Shown here: positions 24,941 through 35,443 of the stretch, one piece after another
Position numbering within the stretch: the stretch's first letter is position 1
Layout: each line of letters opens with the position of its first letter
NCBI RefSeq assembly: GCF_021654035.1
Contig: NZ_JAJPDW010000001.1
Coordinates: forward strand, 434,001 to 498,000
Source: Microbacterium aurantiacum
Lineage (GTDB): Bacteria; Actinomycetota; Actinomycetes; Actinomycetales; Microbacteriaceae
Reading direction: 5' to 3'
DNA: 64,000 bases
Position numbers and translations under genes: made by a program
The notes under the pieces: model-generated
What the model was told of the DNA's origin: nothing
The model's input: only the letters and a program-made list of their open reading frames with translations
Database searches by the model: none

Positions 24941-25990
24941 ATGCACGGCGAATACAAGGTTCCTGGCGGCAAGCTCGTCGTCGTCGACCTCGAGGAGCGT
25001 GACGGGCGCATCGACGCGTTCCACCTCGCGGGCGACTTCTTCCTCGAACCCGACTCCGCCCTCGACGACATCGACCGCGCGGTCACCGGCCTCCCGGTGG
25101 AGGCGGATGTCGCCACCATCGCCGCCGCCGTCCGTGCCGCTCTCCCCGAGGGTGCGCAGCTGCTGGGCTTCACCCCGGAGGCGGTCGGCACAGCGGTGCG
25201 CCGCGCGCTCGTCACGGCACCCGGCTGGGGCGACTTCGACTGGGAGATCGTGCATGACCGGCCCCTCTCGCCGCGCATGAACCTCGCCCTCGACGAGGTG
25301 CTGACCGCGCGCGTCGGCGAGGGCCGCCGACGCCCGACGCTGCGCCTGTGGGAGTGGAACGAGTCGGCCGTGGTGATCGGGTCGTTCCAGTCGTTGCGCA
25401 ACGAGGTCGACCCCGAAGGTGCGGCGCGCCACGGATACGACGTCGTGCGCCGGATCTCCGGCGGCGGCGCGATGATGATGGGCGCGAACTCGATCGTCAC
25501 CTATTCGCTCTCGGTGCCGGCATCCCTCGTCCAGGGGCTGACCTTCGCCGACTCCTACGCCTTCCTCGACGATTGGGCGTTGCAAGCCCTCCGCGCCCTG
25601 GGCGTCGAGGCGACCTACCAGCCGCTCAACGACATCGCCTCCCCGCAGGGGAAGATCGGCGGCGCCGCACAGAAGCGCCTCGCCAACGGCGGCGTGCTCC
25701 ACCACGCGACCCTCAGCTACGACATGGACGGCCAGGTGATGACCGAGGTGCTGCGGATCGGGCGGGAGAAGCTCAGCGACAAGGGCACGACCTCCGCCGC
25801 CAAACGCGTCGACCCGCTGAAGCGGCAGACCGGGCTCCCTCGCGACGCGATCATCGAGCAGCTGAAGGCGACCTTCACATCCCTCTACAACGCCGAGGCG
25901 GGTCGCATCACCGACGAGGAATACGCCGAGGCGGAGGCGCTCGTCGCCTCCAAGTTCGCCACCGACGCGTGGTTGCGTCGCGTGCCGTGA
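24941..25990 (+). CDS. lplA: lipoate-protein ligase A, with accessory domain at the N-terminus
   Basis: The 349-residue protein attaches lipoate to E2 and GcvH proteins. Residues 1-90 (GEYKVPGGKLVVVDLE...) look like the lipoate ligase accessory domain, which in E. coli LplA is C-terminal. The catalytic domain follows with NLALDEVL, VVIGSFQS, VVRRISGGGAMMM and PQGKIGGAAQKR containing the lysine for the lipoyl-AMP. The swapped order is known in some other lineages. It is coupled to the DNA methyltransferase by a GTGA overlap. Confidence 0.87.
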   Translation: MHGEYKVPGGKLVVVDLEERDGRIDAFHLAGDFFLEPDSALDDIDRAVTGLPVEADVATIAAAVRAALPEGAQLLGFTPEAVGTAVRRALVTAPGWGDFDWEIVHDRPLSPRMNLALDEVLTARVGEGRRRPTLRLWEWNESAVVIGSFQSLRNEVDPEGAARHGYDVVRRISGGGAMMMGANSIVTYSLSVPASLVQGLTFADSYAFLDDWALQALRALGVEATYQPLNDIASPQGKIGGAAQKRLANGGVLHHATLSYDMDGQVMTEVLRIGREKLSDKGTTSAAKRVDPLKRQTGLPRDAIIEQLKATFTSLYNAEAGRITDEEYAEAEALVASKFATDAWLRRVP

Positions 25991-26934
25991 CCTCCGTGTC
26001 GGCATCGCCGATCGTCGAAGACCGACCGCGCGGGCGCGTGACGATCCACCACGGGGACAACCTCGCCGTCGCGGCGTCTCTCCCGGACGCCGCCTTCACC
26101 GTGGTGTACCTGGACCCGCCGTTCAACACCGGACGCCCGCAGACCAAGACCGTCGAAACGGCGCTGCATCGACCGGCATCCGTGGACGGAGCGACGGATG
26201 CTGCGACGGATGCCGGAGCGGGGGCTGCCGCGCGCGCCGTTCCGGGCGTCGTCCGCCGCGGGTTCCACGGGCGGGAGTACGAGCGACTGCGCGGAGACCT
26301 CCTCACCTACGACGACCGGTTCGACGACTACTGGGGCTTCCTCGAACCGCGCCTGGTCGAGGCGTGGCGGCTCCTCGCCGACGACGGCACGCTGTACCTG
26401 CACCTGGACTATCGCGAGGCGCACTACGCGAAGGTGCTCATGGACGCCCTCTTCGGTCGCGCTTGCTTCCTCAACGAGATCATCTGGGCCTACGACTACG
26501 GTGCGAAGACCCGCCGCCGCTGGCCCACCAAGCACGACACGATCCTCGTCTACGTCAAGGACCCGGCGCGCTACTGGTTCGACTCCGGCGCCGTCGACCG
26601 CGAGCCGTACATGGCCCCGGGCCTTGTCACGGCCGAGAAGGCCGCCCGCGGGAAGCTCCCCACCGACGTGTGGTGGCACACCATCGTCCCGACCACCGGA
26701 CGCGAGAAGACCGGGTACCCGACGCAGAAGCCGGAGGGGATCCTGCGGCGCATCGTCCAGGCATCCTCTCGCCCGGGCGACCGGGTGCTCGACCTCTTCG
26801 CCGGCAGCGGGACCACCGGCGCGGTGGCCGCGGCCCTCGGGCGCGACGCCGTCCTCGTCGACGCGAACCCCGAGGCGGTGGCCGTGATGCGCGAGCGGAT
26901 CCCGGACGCCGAGGTCGCTCCGACCCTAGGCTGA
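25987..26934 (+). CDS. site-specific DNA methyltransferase (N6-adenine/N4-cytosine, beta-class order)
   Basis: The 315-residue protein has the catalytic motif DPPFNTG (motif IV, about residue 44) before the AdoMet-binding FAGSGTTGA (motif I, about residue 280), the beta-class order. TGYPTQKPEGILRRIV corresponds to motif X. An Ala/Thr-rich insert follows motif IV. No restriction endonuclease is nearby, so it is a solitary methylase that could methylate DNA for regulation or housekeeping. The GTG start overlaps the lplA stop. Confidence 0.87.
   Translation: MTSVSASPIVEDRPRGRVTIHHGDNLAVAASLPDAAFTVVYLDPPFNTGRPQTKTVETALHRPASVDGATDAATDAGAGAAARAVPGVVRRGFHGREYERLRGDLLTYDDRFDDYWGFLEPRLVEAWRLLADDGTLYLHLDYREAHYAKVLMDALFGRACFLNEIIWAYDYGAKTRRRWPTKHDTILVYVKDPARYWFDSGAVDREPYMAPGLVTAEKAARGKLPTDVWWHTIVPTTGREKTGYPTQKPEGILRRIVQASSRPGDRVLDLFAGSGTTGAVAAALGRDAVLVDANPEAVAVMRERIPDAEVAPTLG
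26927..26932 (+). promoter_or_regulatory. -10 element TAGGCT of a probable leaderless promoter
   Basis: TAGGCT lies at the very end of the methyltransferase gene and is followed by 6 bases and the ATG at 26939. No ribosome-binding sequence is present in the interval. Confidence 0.55.
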
Positions 26935-26938
26935 CCTC

Positions 26939-27925
26939 ATGCGTTTCGGAATCTTCATCCCCCAGGGCTGGCGTCTCGACCTCGTCGGCATCGATCCCGC
27001 CGACCAGTGGTCGACGATGAACGAGATCGCGCAGCGCGCGGATGCCGCGGCGTGGGAATCGCTGTGGGTCTACGACCACTTCCACACCGTGCCGGTGCCG
27101 ACCGAGGAGGCCACCCACGAGGCGTGGACGCTCATGGCCGCCTTCGCGGCGTCGACCGACCGCATCCGTCTCGGACAGATGTGCACCTCGATGGGGTACC
27201 GGAACCCGGCCTACCTCGCCAAGGTCGCCGCCACGGTCGATCTGATCTCCGGCGGGCGCGCCGAGATGGGGATCGGCGGCGGGTGGTACGAGCACGAGTG
27301 GCGCGCGTACGGATACGGATTCCCGGGGATCGGCGACCGGCTCGCGCGCCTGCGCGAAGGTGTCGACATCATGCACCAGGCCTGGACGACCGGCACGGCG
27401 ACCCTCGACGGGAAGCACTACCAGGTCGACGGCGCGATCGTCCGGCCGACCCCGCTGCAGGAGGGCGGCATCCCGCTGTGGATCGCCGGAGGCGGCGAGA
27501 AGGTGACCCTGAAGATCGCTGCGCGCTACGCGTCGTACACGAACTTCGCCGGGTCGCTCGAGGAGTTCGACCACAAGAGCTCCGTGCTGCAGGGGCACTG
27601 CGACGCGATCGGACGCGACATGGGCGAGATCACCCGCTCGTCGAACTTCAACACGCTCGTCGGGGCGACCGAGGCCGAAGCCGCCGAGCGGCTGCGCGTC
27701 GTCGTCGAGCGGCTGCGTCCGCACGTCGGGGACGAACGGGCTGCCGCCATCGAGGAGGACTACCGCTCGTCGCCCGGGTTCGGCACCCCCGAGCAGGTCG
27801 TCGAGCGTCTCGCCGAGCGCGCGGCGCACGGCCTCGGCTACGCCATCCACTACTTCCCTGAGGCCGCGTACGACCGGTCCGGCATCTCGCTGTTCGAGCG
27901 CGAGGTCCTCCCCGCGCTGACCTGA
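26939..27925 (+). CDS. LLM-class flavin oxidoreductase (F420-dependent type)
   Basis: The 328-residue protein is a bacterial luciferase-like TIM barrel: MRFGIFIPQGW at the start, SLWVYDHFHTVP, RIRLGQMCTSMGYRNPAYLAKVAATVDLISGGR and GIGGGWYEHEWRAYGY, all typical of the actinobacterial F420-dependent subgroup (TIGR03560-like). It reduces or oxidises an unknown substrate in the cytoplasm. It has its own leaderless-type promoter and is followed by a palindrome-rich gap. Confidence 0.83.
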   Translation: MRFGIFIPQGWRLDLVGIDPADQWSTMNEIAQRADAAAWESLWVYDHFHTVPVPTEEATHEAWTLMAAFAASTDRIRLGQMCTSMGYRNPAYLAKVAATVDLISGGRAEMGIGGGWYEHEWRAYGYGFPGIGDRLARLREGVDIMHQAWTTGTATLDGKHYQVDGAIVRPTPLQEGGIPLWIAGGGEKVTLKIAARYASYTNFAGSLEEFDHKSSVLQGHCDAIGRDMGEITRSSNFNTLVGATEAEAAERLRVVVERLRPHVGDERAAAIEEDYRSSPGFGTPEQVVERLAERAAHGLGYAIHYFPEAAYDRSGISLFEREVLPALT

Positions 27926-27968
27926 CCCGACTGCCGGCGCGTGTGAAAGCGCGGGGTTCACCGATTCG

Positions 27969-28046
27969 CGTCAAGAACGCGTGGCGAACGGCAGATTTCG
28001 GGGTCGTGCGGGGTCCCAGGTGCCCGGATCTCCCGCGTTCTCGACG
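27969..28046. repeat. 78-bp palindromic element, family B, copy 1
   Basis: Arms CGTCAAGAACGCG (27969-27981) and CGCGTTCTCGACG (28034-28046) pair with one mismatch. It is one of seven 78-bp elements of the same design. It lies in the 383-bp gap (27926-28308) after the LLM gene, where I find no coding sequence. Confidence 0.75.
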
Positions 28047-28110
28047 GTCGGTGGCTACCCCGTCCTCGGATGGTCGGCGACACCCGCGCCGCGTCCGATG
28101 GATCGTTCGG

Positions 28111-28188
28111 CGTCGAAATCGCGTGGCAGACAACGGTCTTCAGGGCCCTGGAGCCGTTGGGGCGCCGGGATCCCCCGCGTTTTCTCCC
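28111..28188. repeat. 78-bp palindromic element, family B, copy 2 (decayed)
   Basis: The left arm CGTCGAAATCGCG (28111-28123) is followed at the right distance by CCGCGTTTTC. The last bases of the right arm have diverged. This copy precedes the DUF559 gene. Confidence 0.55.
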
Positions 28189-28308
28189 CGTGAAGCGAAT
28201 GCCTCGCGCCACGAGGAGCCTCCTCCCCAGGGACGGGCGCGCGCGTGTTGTCCACGCTTCGCGGCTGATCGGCGGCTCGGGAGATGCGTGCGCCGGATGC
28301 TGGGATGC

Positions 28309-29148
28309 ATGGCAACGGCCCTGCGCGACGAGTCCCCGATCTTCCTCCGTCGCCGCGATCTCATTGCCGCGGGCTGGAGCGACCGCGCACTGCGCTTCGC
28401 TGTCGAGACCGGCGCGCTTCTCCGACCCCGTGCCGGTGTGTATCTGAATGCTGACGTATCCGCAGACGTCGTGGATGCCTGCGCGCTGGGAGGCCGGCTC
28501 GCATGCGTGTCCGAGCTCGCGCGACGAGGGGTCTTCGTGATGGACTCCTCAGTTCTGCACGTACATCTGCATGCTCCGCGCCTGAAGCGCACCGCCCTCG
28601 GGCGCCCGACGCGGCGGCACTGGGCTCAGCTGCGGCGGCAGCCGCATCCGTCCGCTGTGGCGGTGTCGCCGCTCGATGCCGTTGCATGCGCGGTGCGGTG
28701 CCAGTCACCGCGAGCCGCGGTCGCCACGATCGATTCCGCCCTCCGCAACCGTGTGATCGATCCCGGAGACCTCGACGAGCTGTTCGGCATGCTTCCCCGT
28801 CGCTACCGTGTACTGCGCCGACTGCTCGACGCGCGTGCTGAATCCGGCCCCGAGTCGCTCGTGCGCGTGATGCTGCGCACTCTGGGCGCATCCGTCGAGC
28901 TGCAGGTGTCGATTGCCACCGTCGGACGCGTGGATTTCGTGGTCAACGGCTGGCTCATCGTCGAGTGCGACAGTGCCGAGCATCACGCCTCGTGGGACGC
29001 CCAGCGTCGAGATCGCCGTCGTGACCGTGCCGCAGCGGCTCTCGGGTACGCCACTCTCCGGCTCATCGCCGAGGACATCATGTGGCACCCCGACGAGGTC
29101 CGGGAGGCTCTCGTCGGCATCCTCGCGTCCCGTCCCGCCAAGCGCTAG
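28309..29148 (+). CDS. DUF559-type protein with AbiEi-like N-terminus and Vsr-like nuclease fold
   Basis: The 279-residue protein starts with a winged-helix-like segment (FLRRRDLIAAGWSDRALRFAVETG, then LLRPRAGVYLNAD) as in AbiEi-type regulators. It ends with a DUF559/Vsr-like domain where VDFVVNGWLIVECD gives the D-x(n)-E-x-D pattern of PD-(D/E)xK nucleases, followed by HHASWDAQRRDRRRDRAAAALGY. Such proteins are common in actinobacteria and have no settled role. The start could be 28297 or 28309. Two palindromes flank it on each side. Confidence 0.72.
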   Translation: MATALRDESPIFLRRRDLIAAGWSDRALRFAVETGALLRPRAGVYLNADVSADVVDACALGGRLACVSELARRGVFVMDSSVLHVHLHAPRLKRTALGRPTRRHWAQLRRQPHPSAVAVSPLDAVACAVRCQSPRAAVATIDSALRNRVIDPGDLDELFGMLPRRYRVLRRLLDARAESGPESLVRVMLRTLGASVELQVSIATVGRVDFVVNGWLIVECDSAEHHASWDAQRRDRRRDRAAAALGYATLRLIAEDIMWHPDEVREALVGILASRPAKR

Positions 29149-29170
29149 CCGTCAGGGGACAGGCCCGGGC

Positions 29171-29248
29171 CGTCGAGGACGCGGGGTCGCGCGGCGTGTC
29201 GAGATTCCCGCGGTGGCTCGGTAGCCCGGATCTCACGCGCTCTTGACA
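29171..29248. repeat. 78-bp palindromic element, family B, copy 3 (decayed)
   Basis: Left arm GTCGAGGACGCG and right arm CGCGCTCTTGAC pair imperfectly, at exactly the same 78-bp spacing as the other copies. It lies just after the DUF559 gene. Confidence 0.6.
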
Positions 29249-29299
29249 TGGTCGAGCCGGGAGCGGAGATGAAGCCACGTCGCGGCGCCGAGCCGACGC

Positions 29300-29377
29300 C
29301 GTCGGAAACGCGGGGGTTCACGGCGTGTCGACGGTGGCATGAAACCTCCGAATGCCGCATCCCACGCGTTTTCGACG
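29300..29377. repeat. 78-bp palindromic element, family B, copy 4
   Basis: Arms CGTCGGAAACGCG (29300-29312) and CGCGTTTTCGACG (29365-29377) pair with one mismatch. It lies between the DUF559 gene and the convergent esterase, where it could limit readthrough. Confidence 0.8.
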
Positions 29378-29409
29378 GTCGCGCCAGGCCGTCCGGCGGC
29401 GGTCGGCTG

Positions 29410-30906
29410 TCAGGCCAGGGCCCGGACCGAGGCGTAGCCGTCGAAGACGACCGGGGCGCGGCCGTCAGCCGGGACGTCGAAGACCCGGGTGGGCTGTGTC
29501 GCCGGATCCCATGCGGGCCACCCCGGGTCCCCGTCGCGGATCAGGGCGACGGCGGCCCCGTGCACCGCGTCGGCCAGAGCCTGAGACGGTGCGTCGCCGG
29601 CGATCGCGCCGACGGACTCGGCGCCCAGCGCGTCGAACCAGAACGGCACGTCGAGGCAGTGGCACGCCCACCCGATCGTCGGCGACGGCCACGTGAACCG
29701 GTACGCCCAGGTTTTCGCCGCGCCGCCGGCCGCGGCCCGCGCGTCGGCGGCGCGCAGCACCGTCGAGCGGAAGATGACGTCGCCGACGTAGCGCCCGACG
29801 ACCGCGGCGGTCCCCTTGTGCCGCTGTGGGGCGTTCGCGGCGAGCCAGGCGTGCCGCCTCTCCCTCGGCACGTCGAGCTGCTGCAGCGCGACCCCGGGCG
29901 GCACCAGCCCCAGCACCCGTGTGGCCCCGTCGGTGATCATCGTGAACTCGTCGTCGGTCGCCCCGAGCACGAGCGGCACATCGCCGCCGAGGCCTGAGCG
30001 CAGCGCCTCGATCGTGGGTCGGGCGAGGAGGTCGCCGTCGATCATCGGGCCGAAGCTCAGACCGTCCTGCAGCATTCCGCGGGCGACGTCCAGCGGCGAC
30101 TGCCCGGTGCGCCCGACCGACTCCTGCTGCGCGAGGATGTCGGCTTCCGTCACGCCCGCGAATCCGTCCCGCGAGGGATCGACGCCGAGGAGGCCCGCGA
30201 GCTTCGCCGTCAGCGTCCGCGCGCGTTCGCCCGACACGTCGCCGAGGGCGGGGGAGAGCGCCCAGGCCGCGTGGAAGAGTCCCTGCGCCGCCGGCATCCC
30301 GAGGAGCGTCAGCACAGCACCGCCGCCCGCGGACTGGCCCGCGATCGTCACGTGCCCCGGGTCGCCCCCGAACGCGGCGATGTTCTCCTGCACCCAGGCG
30401 AGGGCGGCGAGCCAGTCGCGGACGCCGCGGTTGCTCGGCGCCCCCGGGATGTGGCCGAACCCGTCGAAGCCGAGACGGTACGAGATCGTCACCGTCACGA
30501 CGCCGTCGCGCGTGAACGCCTTCCCGTCGTACCAGGGGCTCGCGGGCGACCCCTCGGTGAAGCCGCCGCCGTGGATGTAGACCAGCACCGGCAGCGCCGC
30601 GTCCCCGCCCGGCGTCGGGGTGAAGACGTTCACGTTCAGCGTCGCCTCTCCGGGCACCGCGGGCTCGGGGATGAGGGTCTTCTCGCCCGGTTTGGCGCGC
30701 TTCGCCGTCGCACCGTACTCCCGGGCGTCACGGATGCCGTCCCACGGCGCCACCTGGACGGGCGCGGCGAACCGCAACGCGCCCACCGGGGCCTCGGCGA
30801 ACGGGATGCCGAGGAAGGCGGCGGAGCTGCCGGGCGCCCCCGCGGGACCCCGCCAGAACCCGCGGATCTGCCCCGCGGTGATGCGGACGATGGGGTCAGG
30901 GTTCAC
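29410..30906 (-). CDS. carboxylesterase type B (para-nitrobenzyl esterase family)
   Basis: The 498-residue protein has the type B esterase layout: FLGIPFAEAPVGALRF, the oxyanion YIHGGGFTEGS, the nucleophile elbow AGQSAGGGA (about residue 185), LGATDDEFTM in the acid region and ACHCLDVPFWFD with the catalytic His. No signal peptide is present. The GTG at 30906 overlaps the TetR stop by 11 bases, so the two are one unit. It hydrolyses carboxylic esters; the natural substrate is unknown. Confidence 0.85.
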   Translation of the reverse strand: MNPDPIVRITAGQIRGFWRGPAGAPGSSAAFLGIPFAEAPVGALRFAAPVQVAPWDGIRDAREYGATAKRAKPGEKTLIPEPAVPGEATLNVNVFTPTPGGDAALPVLVYIHGGGFTEGSPASPWYDGKAFTRDGVVTVTISYRLGFDGFGHIPGAPSNRGVRDWLAALAWVQENIAAFGGDPGHVTIAGQSAGGGAVLTLLGMPAAQGLFHAAWALSPALGDVSGERARTLTAKLAGLLGVDPSRDGFAGVTEADILAQQESVGRTGQSPLDVARGMLQDGLSFGPMIDGDLLARPTIEALRSGLGGDVPLVLGATDDEFTMITDGATRVLGLVPPGVALQQLDVPRERRHAWLAANAPQRHKGTAAVVGRYVGDVIFRSTVLRAADARAAAGGAAKTWAYRFTWPSPTIGWACHCLDVPFWFDALGAESVGAIAGDAPSQALADAVHGAAVALIRDGDPGWPAWDPATQPTRVFDVPADGRAPVVFDGYASVRALA

Positions 30907-31519
30907 GGGTGTCCTCCGCGGGTCGGGTGAGCGGGCCCGCGAGCGCGATGAAGAGCGCGTCGAGGGTGTCGGCCATGTCGAACGTGGGTGCGAGCATCCA
31001 CTGCAGCTGCAGTCCGTCGGCGGCGGCCTGGAGGAGCCGGGCGAGCGTCTCCGCATCCACGGCGTCGCTGATCTCGCCCGCCTCCTGCCGGCGGCGGAAG
31101 GATGCGGCGAACGAGCCCCGGAGGCCCTCTCCGCGCTCGAGGAAGAAGGCGTGCGCCGGATGCTGGGGGTCGGCGGCGTCGACCGAGAGTTGGGAGAAGA
31201 GCGCGACCACGCCCGGCACCTCGCTGTTGTGCCGCACGACGCGACGCAGCCCCTCGCGGACGTCGCCCTCGCCCCCGCCGAGACGCTCGGTGGCGTCGAT
31301 CTCGTCGCGCTTGCGCAGGATCTCGGTGAACAGCTCTTCCTTGCTGTCGAAATAGTGCAGGAGCCCCGCCTGGCTGAGCCCGACCGCATCGGCGAGTTCC
31401 CGCACGGACGCGCCGCGCATCCCTTCGCGTGCGACCACCTCGAGGGCCCGCTCGAGGATCTCCTCGCGTTTGGCGATGCCCTTGGCGTAGGAGCCACGCG
31501 TGCGGTGCGGATCCGGCAT
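30896..31519 (-). CDS. TetR-family transcriptional regulator
   Basis: The 207-residue protein has a TetR HTH: KREEILERALEVVAREGMRGASVRELADAVGLSQAGLLHYFDSKEELF. A helical ligand domain follows, ending in TADGLQLQW-like sequence. It probably represses itself and the coupled esterase. An ACAGTAC and an inverted GTACTG lie within 50 bases upstream of the ATG at 31519 and may form its operator. A TGTACT hexamer 6 bases before the ATG suggests a leaderless start. Confidence 0.85.
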   Translation of the reverse strand: MPDPHRTRGSYAKGIAKREEILERALEVVAREGMRGASVRELADAVGLSQAGLLHYFDSKEELFTEILRKRDEIDATERLGGGEGDVREGLRRVVRHNSEVPGVVALFSQLSVDAADPQHPAHAFFLERGEGLRGSFAASFRRRQEAGEISDAVDAETLARLLQAAADGLQLQWMLAPTFDMADTLDALFIALAGPLTRPAEDTREP

Positions 31520-31658
31520 GACAGCAGTACATCGCACCTTCCCGAAAAGACAAAAACCGAGTACTGTTAGGTTTCTCGCGCGTCGACGATAATCGCGATG
31601 AATGCCGCACACGAGGAGGACCGATGACGTCCCACGCCCCGCTCCCCTCGTCGCGGGC

Positions 31659-32000
31659 GGGGACCACGTCTTCGCGGTGGCCGCGTCGAGTCGCGACATC
31701 CGGTCCGAGCTCTCACTGGAGATCGCCGGGGATGCCGTGACCCGGCCGCTCTCGCGCGAGTCGTCATTGGCGGAGGCGCTCGCCCACCCCGTCGCCGGCC
31801 CCGTCCTCGCTCGGGCGTTCGCGCCGATGACCGAGGCCTCCGGGGCGTCGGCCATCATGCCGGAGGGTGTGGACATGATGGCCATGCTCGGGTCGTTCCC
31901 GCTCGGGCGTCTCGGCATGATGGCGGGACTGGGGTTCGGCCCGGACGAGGTCGACCGGCTGCTCGAGACGGCGAACGCGTCCGAGCAGCCGGCCGGGTGA
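31659..32000 (+). pseudogene. GH3 beta-glucosidase relic (C-terminal end)
   Basis: The frame ending at 32000 reads VFAVAASSRDIRSELSLEIAGD, like the fibronectin-III end of GH3 beta-glucosidases. It then continues ESSLAEALAHPVAGPVLARAF and GMMAGLGFGPDEVDRLLETANA, a C-terminal tail seen in actinobacterial GH3 enzymes. The catalytic domains are absent. A good ribosome site (GAGGAGGACC) and ATG at 31624 lie just upstream but in another frame, so an internal deletion appears to have joined the gene's start to its tail. Confidence 0.55.
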
Positions 32001-32018
32001 CCTGGGACCGGGCGGTCG

Positions 32019-34172
<2,154 letters not shown>

Positions 34173-34176
<4 letters not shown>

Positions 34177-35348
34177 GCGGTCACCTCGGGGATCGTCGAG
34201 ACGGCCTCGCGCAGGCGTGCGGCGGAGGCCTCGGGGGGGATGTCGCCGATCCAGGCGCCCATGGCGGCCTCGGAACCGGCGAGGAACTTCAACTTGTCGG
34301 CGGCGCGACGCGGGCTCGTCAGCTGCAGGTGCAGGCGCGCGCTGTCGCGGCCGGCGTGCACCGGCGCCTGGTGCCACGCGGCGATGTACGGCGTCGGGGT
34401 GTCGTAGACGGCGTCGACGCCGCGCAGGAGCCGCAGGTAAAGTCCGGCGAGCTCGTCGCGCTCGGCATCCGTCGTTCCAGCGAAATCGGCGACGTGGCGG
34501 TGCGGCAGGAGATGGACCTCGAGCGGCCAGCGCGCGGCGAACGGGACGAACGCGCTCCAGTGCTCGCCCTCGAGGATCATGCGCTCGCCGCCCCGCTCGT
34601 GCTCGAGGATGCGGGCGAACAGGTCGTCGCCCTCGCGCTCGATCGAGCGGAGGAGGCCGGCGGTCCGCGGCGTGATGTACGGGTAGGCGTAGATCTGCCC
34701 GTGCGGGTGGGGGAGGGTCACGCCGATCGCCTCGCCGCGGTTCTCGAACGGGAACACCTGCTGGATGCCGGGGAGGGCCGACAATGCCGCGGTCCGGTCC
34801 GCCCACGCCTCGATGACGGTGCGGGCGCGGGTGCGCGAGAGGGTGCCGAACGAGCCCGCGTGCTCGGGGCTGAAGCAGACGACCTCGCAGCGGCCGACAC
34901 TCGTGCGGGTGCGTCCGAGGCCGGGCGCGTCGAGGTCGTCGAGGTCGCGCGGCGGGTCGACAGCGGCGGGGGCCGAGCCGTGGGCGGTCGCGAGGGCCGG
35001 GCCGAAGGACGGGCTCTTGTTCTCGAACACCGCGACGTCGTACCGCGAGGGGATCTCGGACGGGTTCGTGGGGGTCTGCGGCGCGAGCGGGTCAAGCTCA
35101 GCGGGCGGGAGGAACGCACGGTTCTGCCGGGCAGCGGCGATCGAGACCCAGTCGCCGGTGAGGACGTCGCGGCGCATGGTCGCCGTCGCGGGACGCGCGT
35201 CGAGGGTGCGGGCGTCGACCGCCCGGTCGGGACCGAGCGTCGTGTCGGGATCGTCGTAGTAGATCAGCTCGCGTCCGTCGGCGAGGAGGGTGGGGCGTTT
35301 GACGACGCCGGCGCCCAGGATCTGGGGGGTCTCTTCGGTGATGGCCAC
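34173..35348 (-). CDS. galT: galactose-1-phosphate uridylyltransferase
   Basis: The 391-residue protein has the active-site HPHGQIYAYP (nucleophilic His in HxH), PSEIPSRYDVAVFENKSP, and LEVHLLPHRHVADF with further ligands. It transfers UMP between glucose and galactose 1-phosphates. The GTG at 35348 lies 6 bases after a TACCGT -10, so the mRNA is probably leaderless; the preceding in-frame codons are not needed. Confidence 0.94.
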
Positions 35349-35385
35349 GATAACACGGTAGCGGGACAGTGTGTTATCGTCAACA
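35347..35385 (-). promoter_or_regulatory. galT-galK promoter with LacI operator
   Basis: Minus strand: TTGACG (-35, 35383-35378), 17-bp spacer, TACCGT (-10, 35360-35355), 6 bases, GTG start. The -35 lies inside TGTTGACGATAACA (35385-35372), whose exact sequence recurs before the LacI gene at 36780-36793. A perfect 10-bp inverted repeat ACGATAACAC/GTGTTATCGT (35347-35356, 35371-35380) also spans the -10, placing repressor contacts over the whole promoter. Confidence 0.75.
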
Positions 35386-35443
35386 CGCTGTCCCGTCGGG
35401 GACGCGGGTGAGAGGCGCGGGAGACGTGCCGGGTCAGAGGGGC

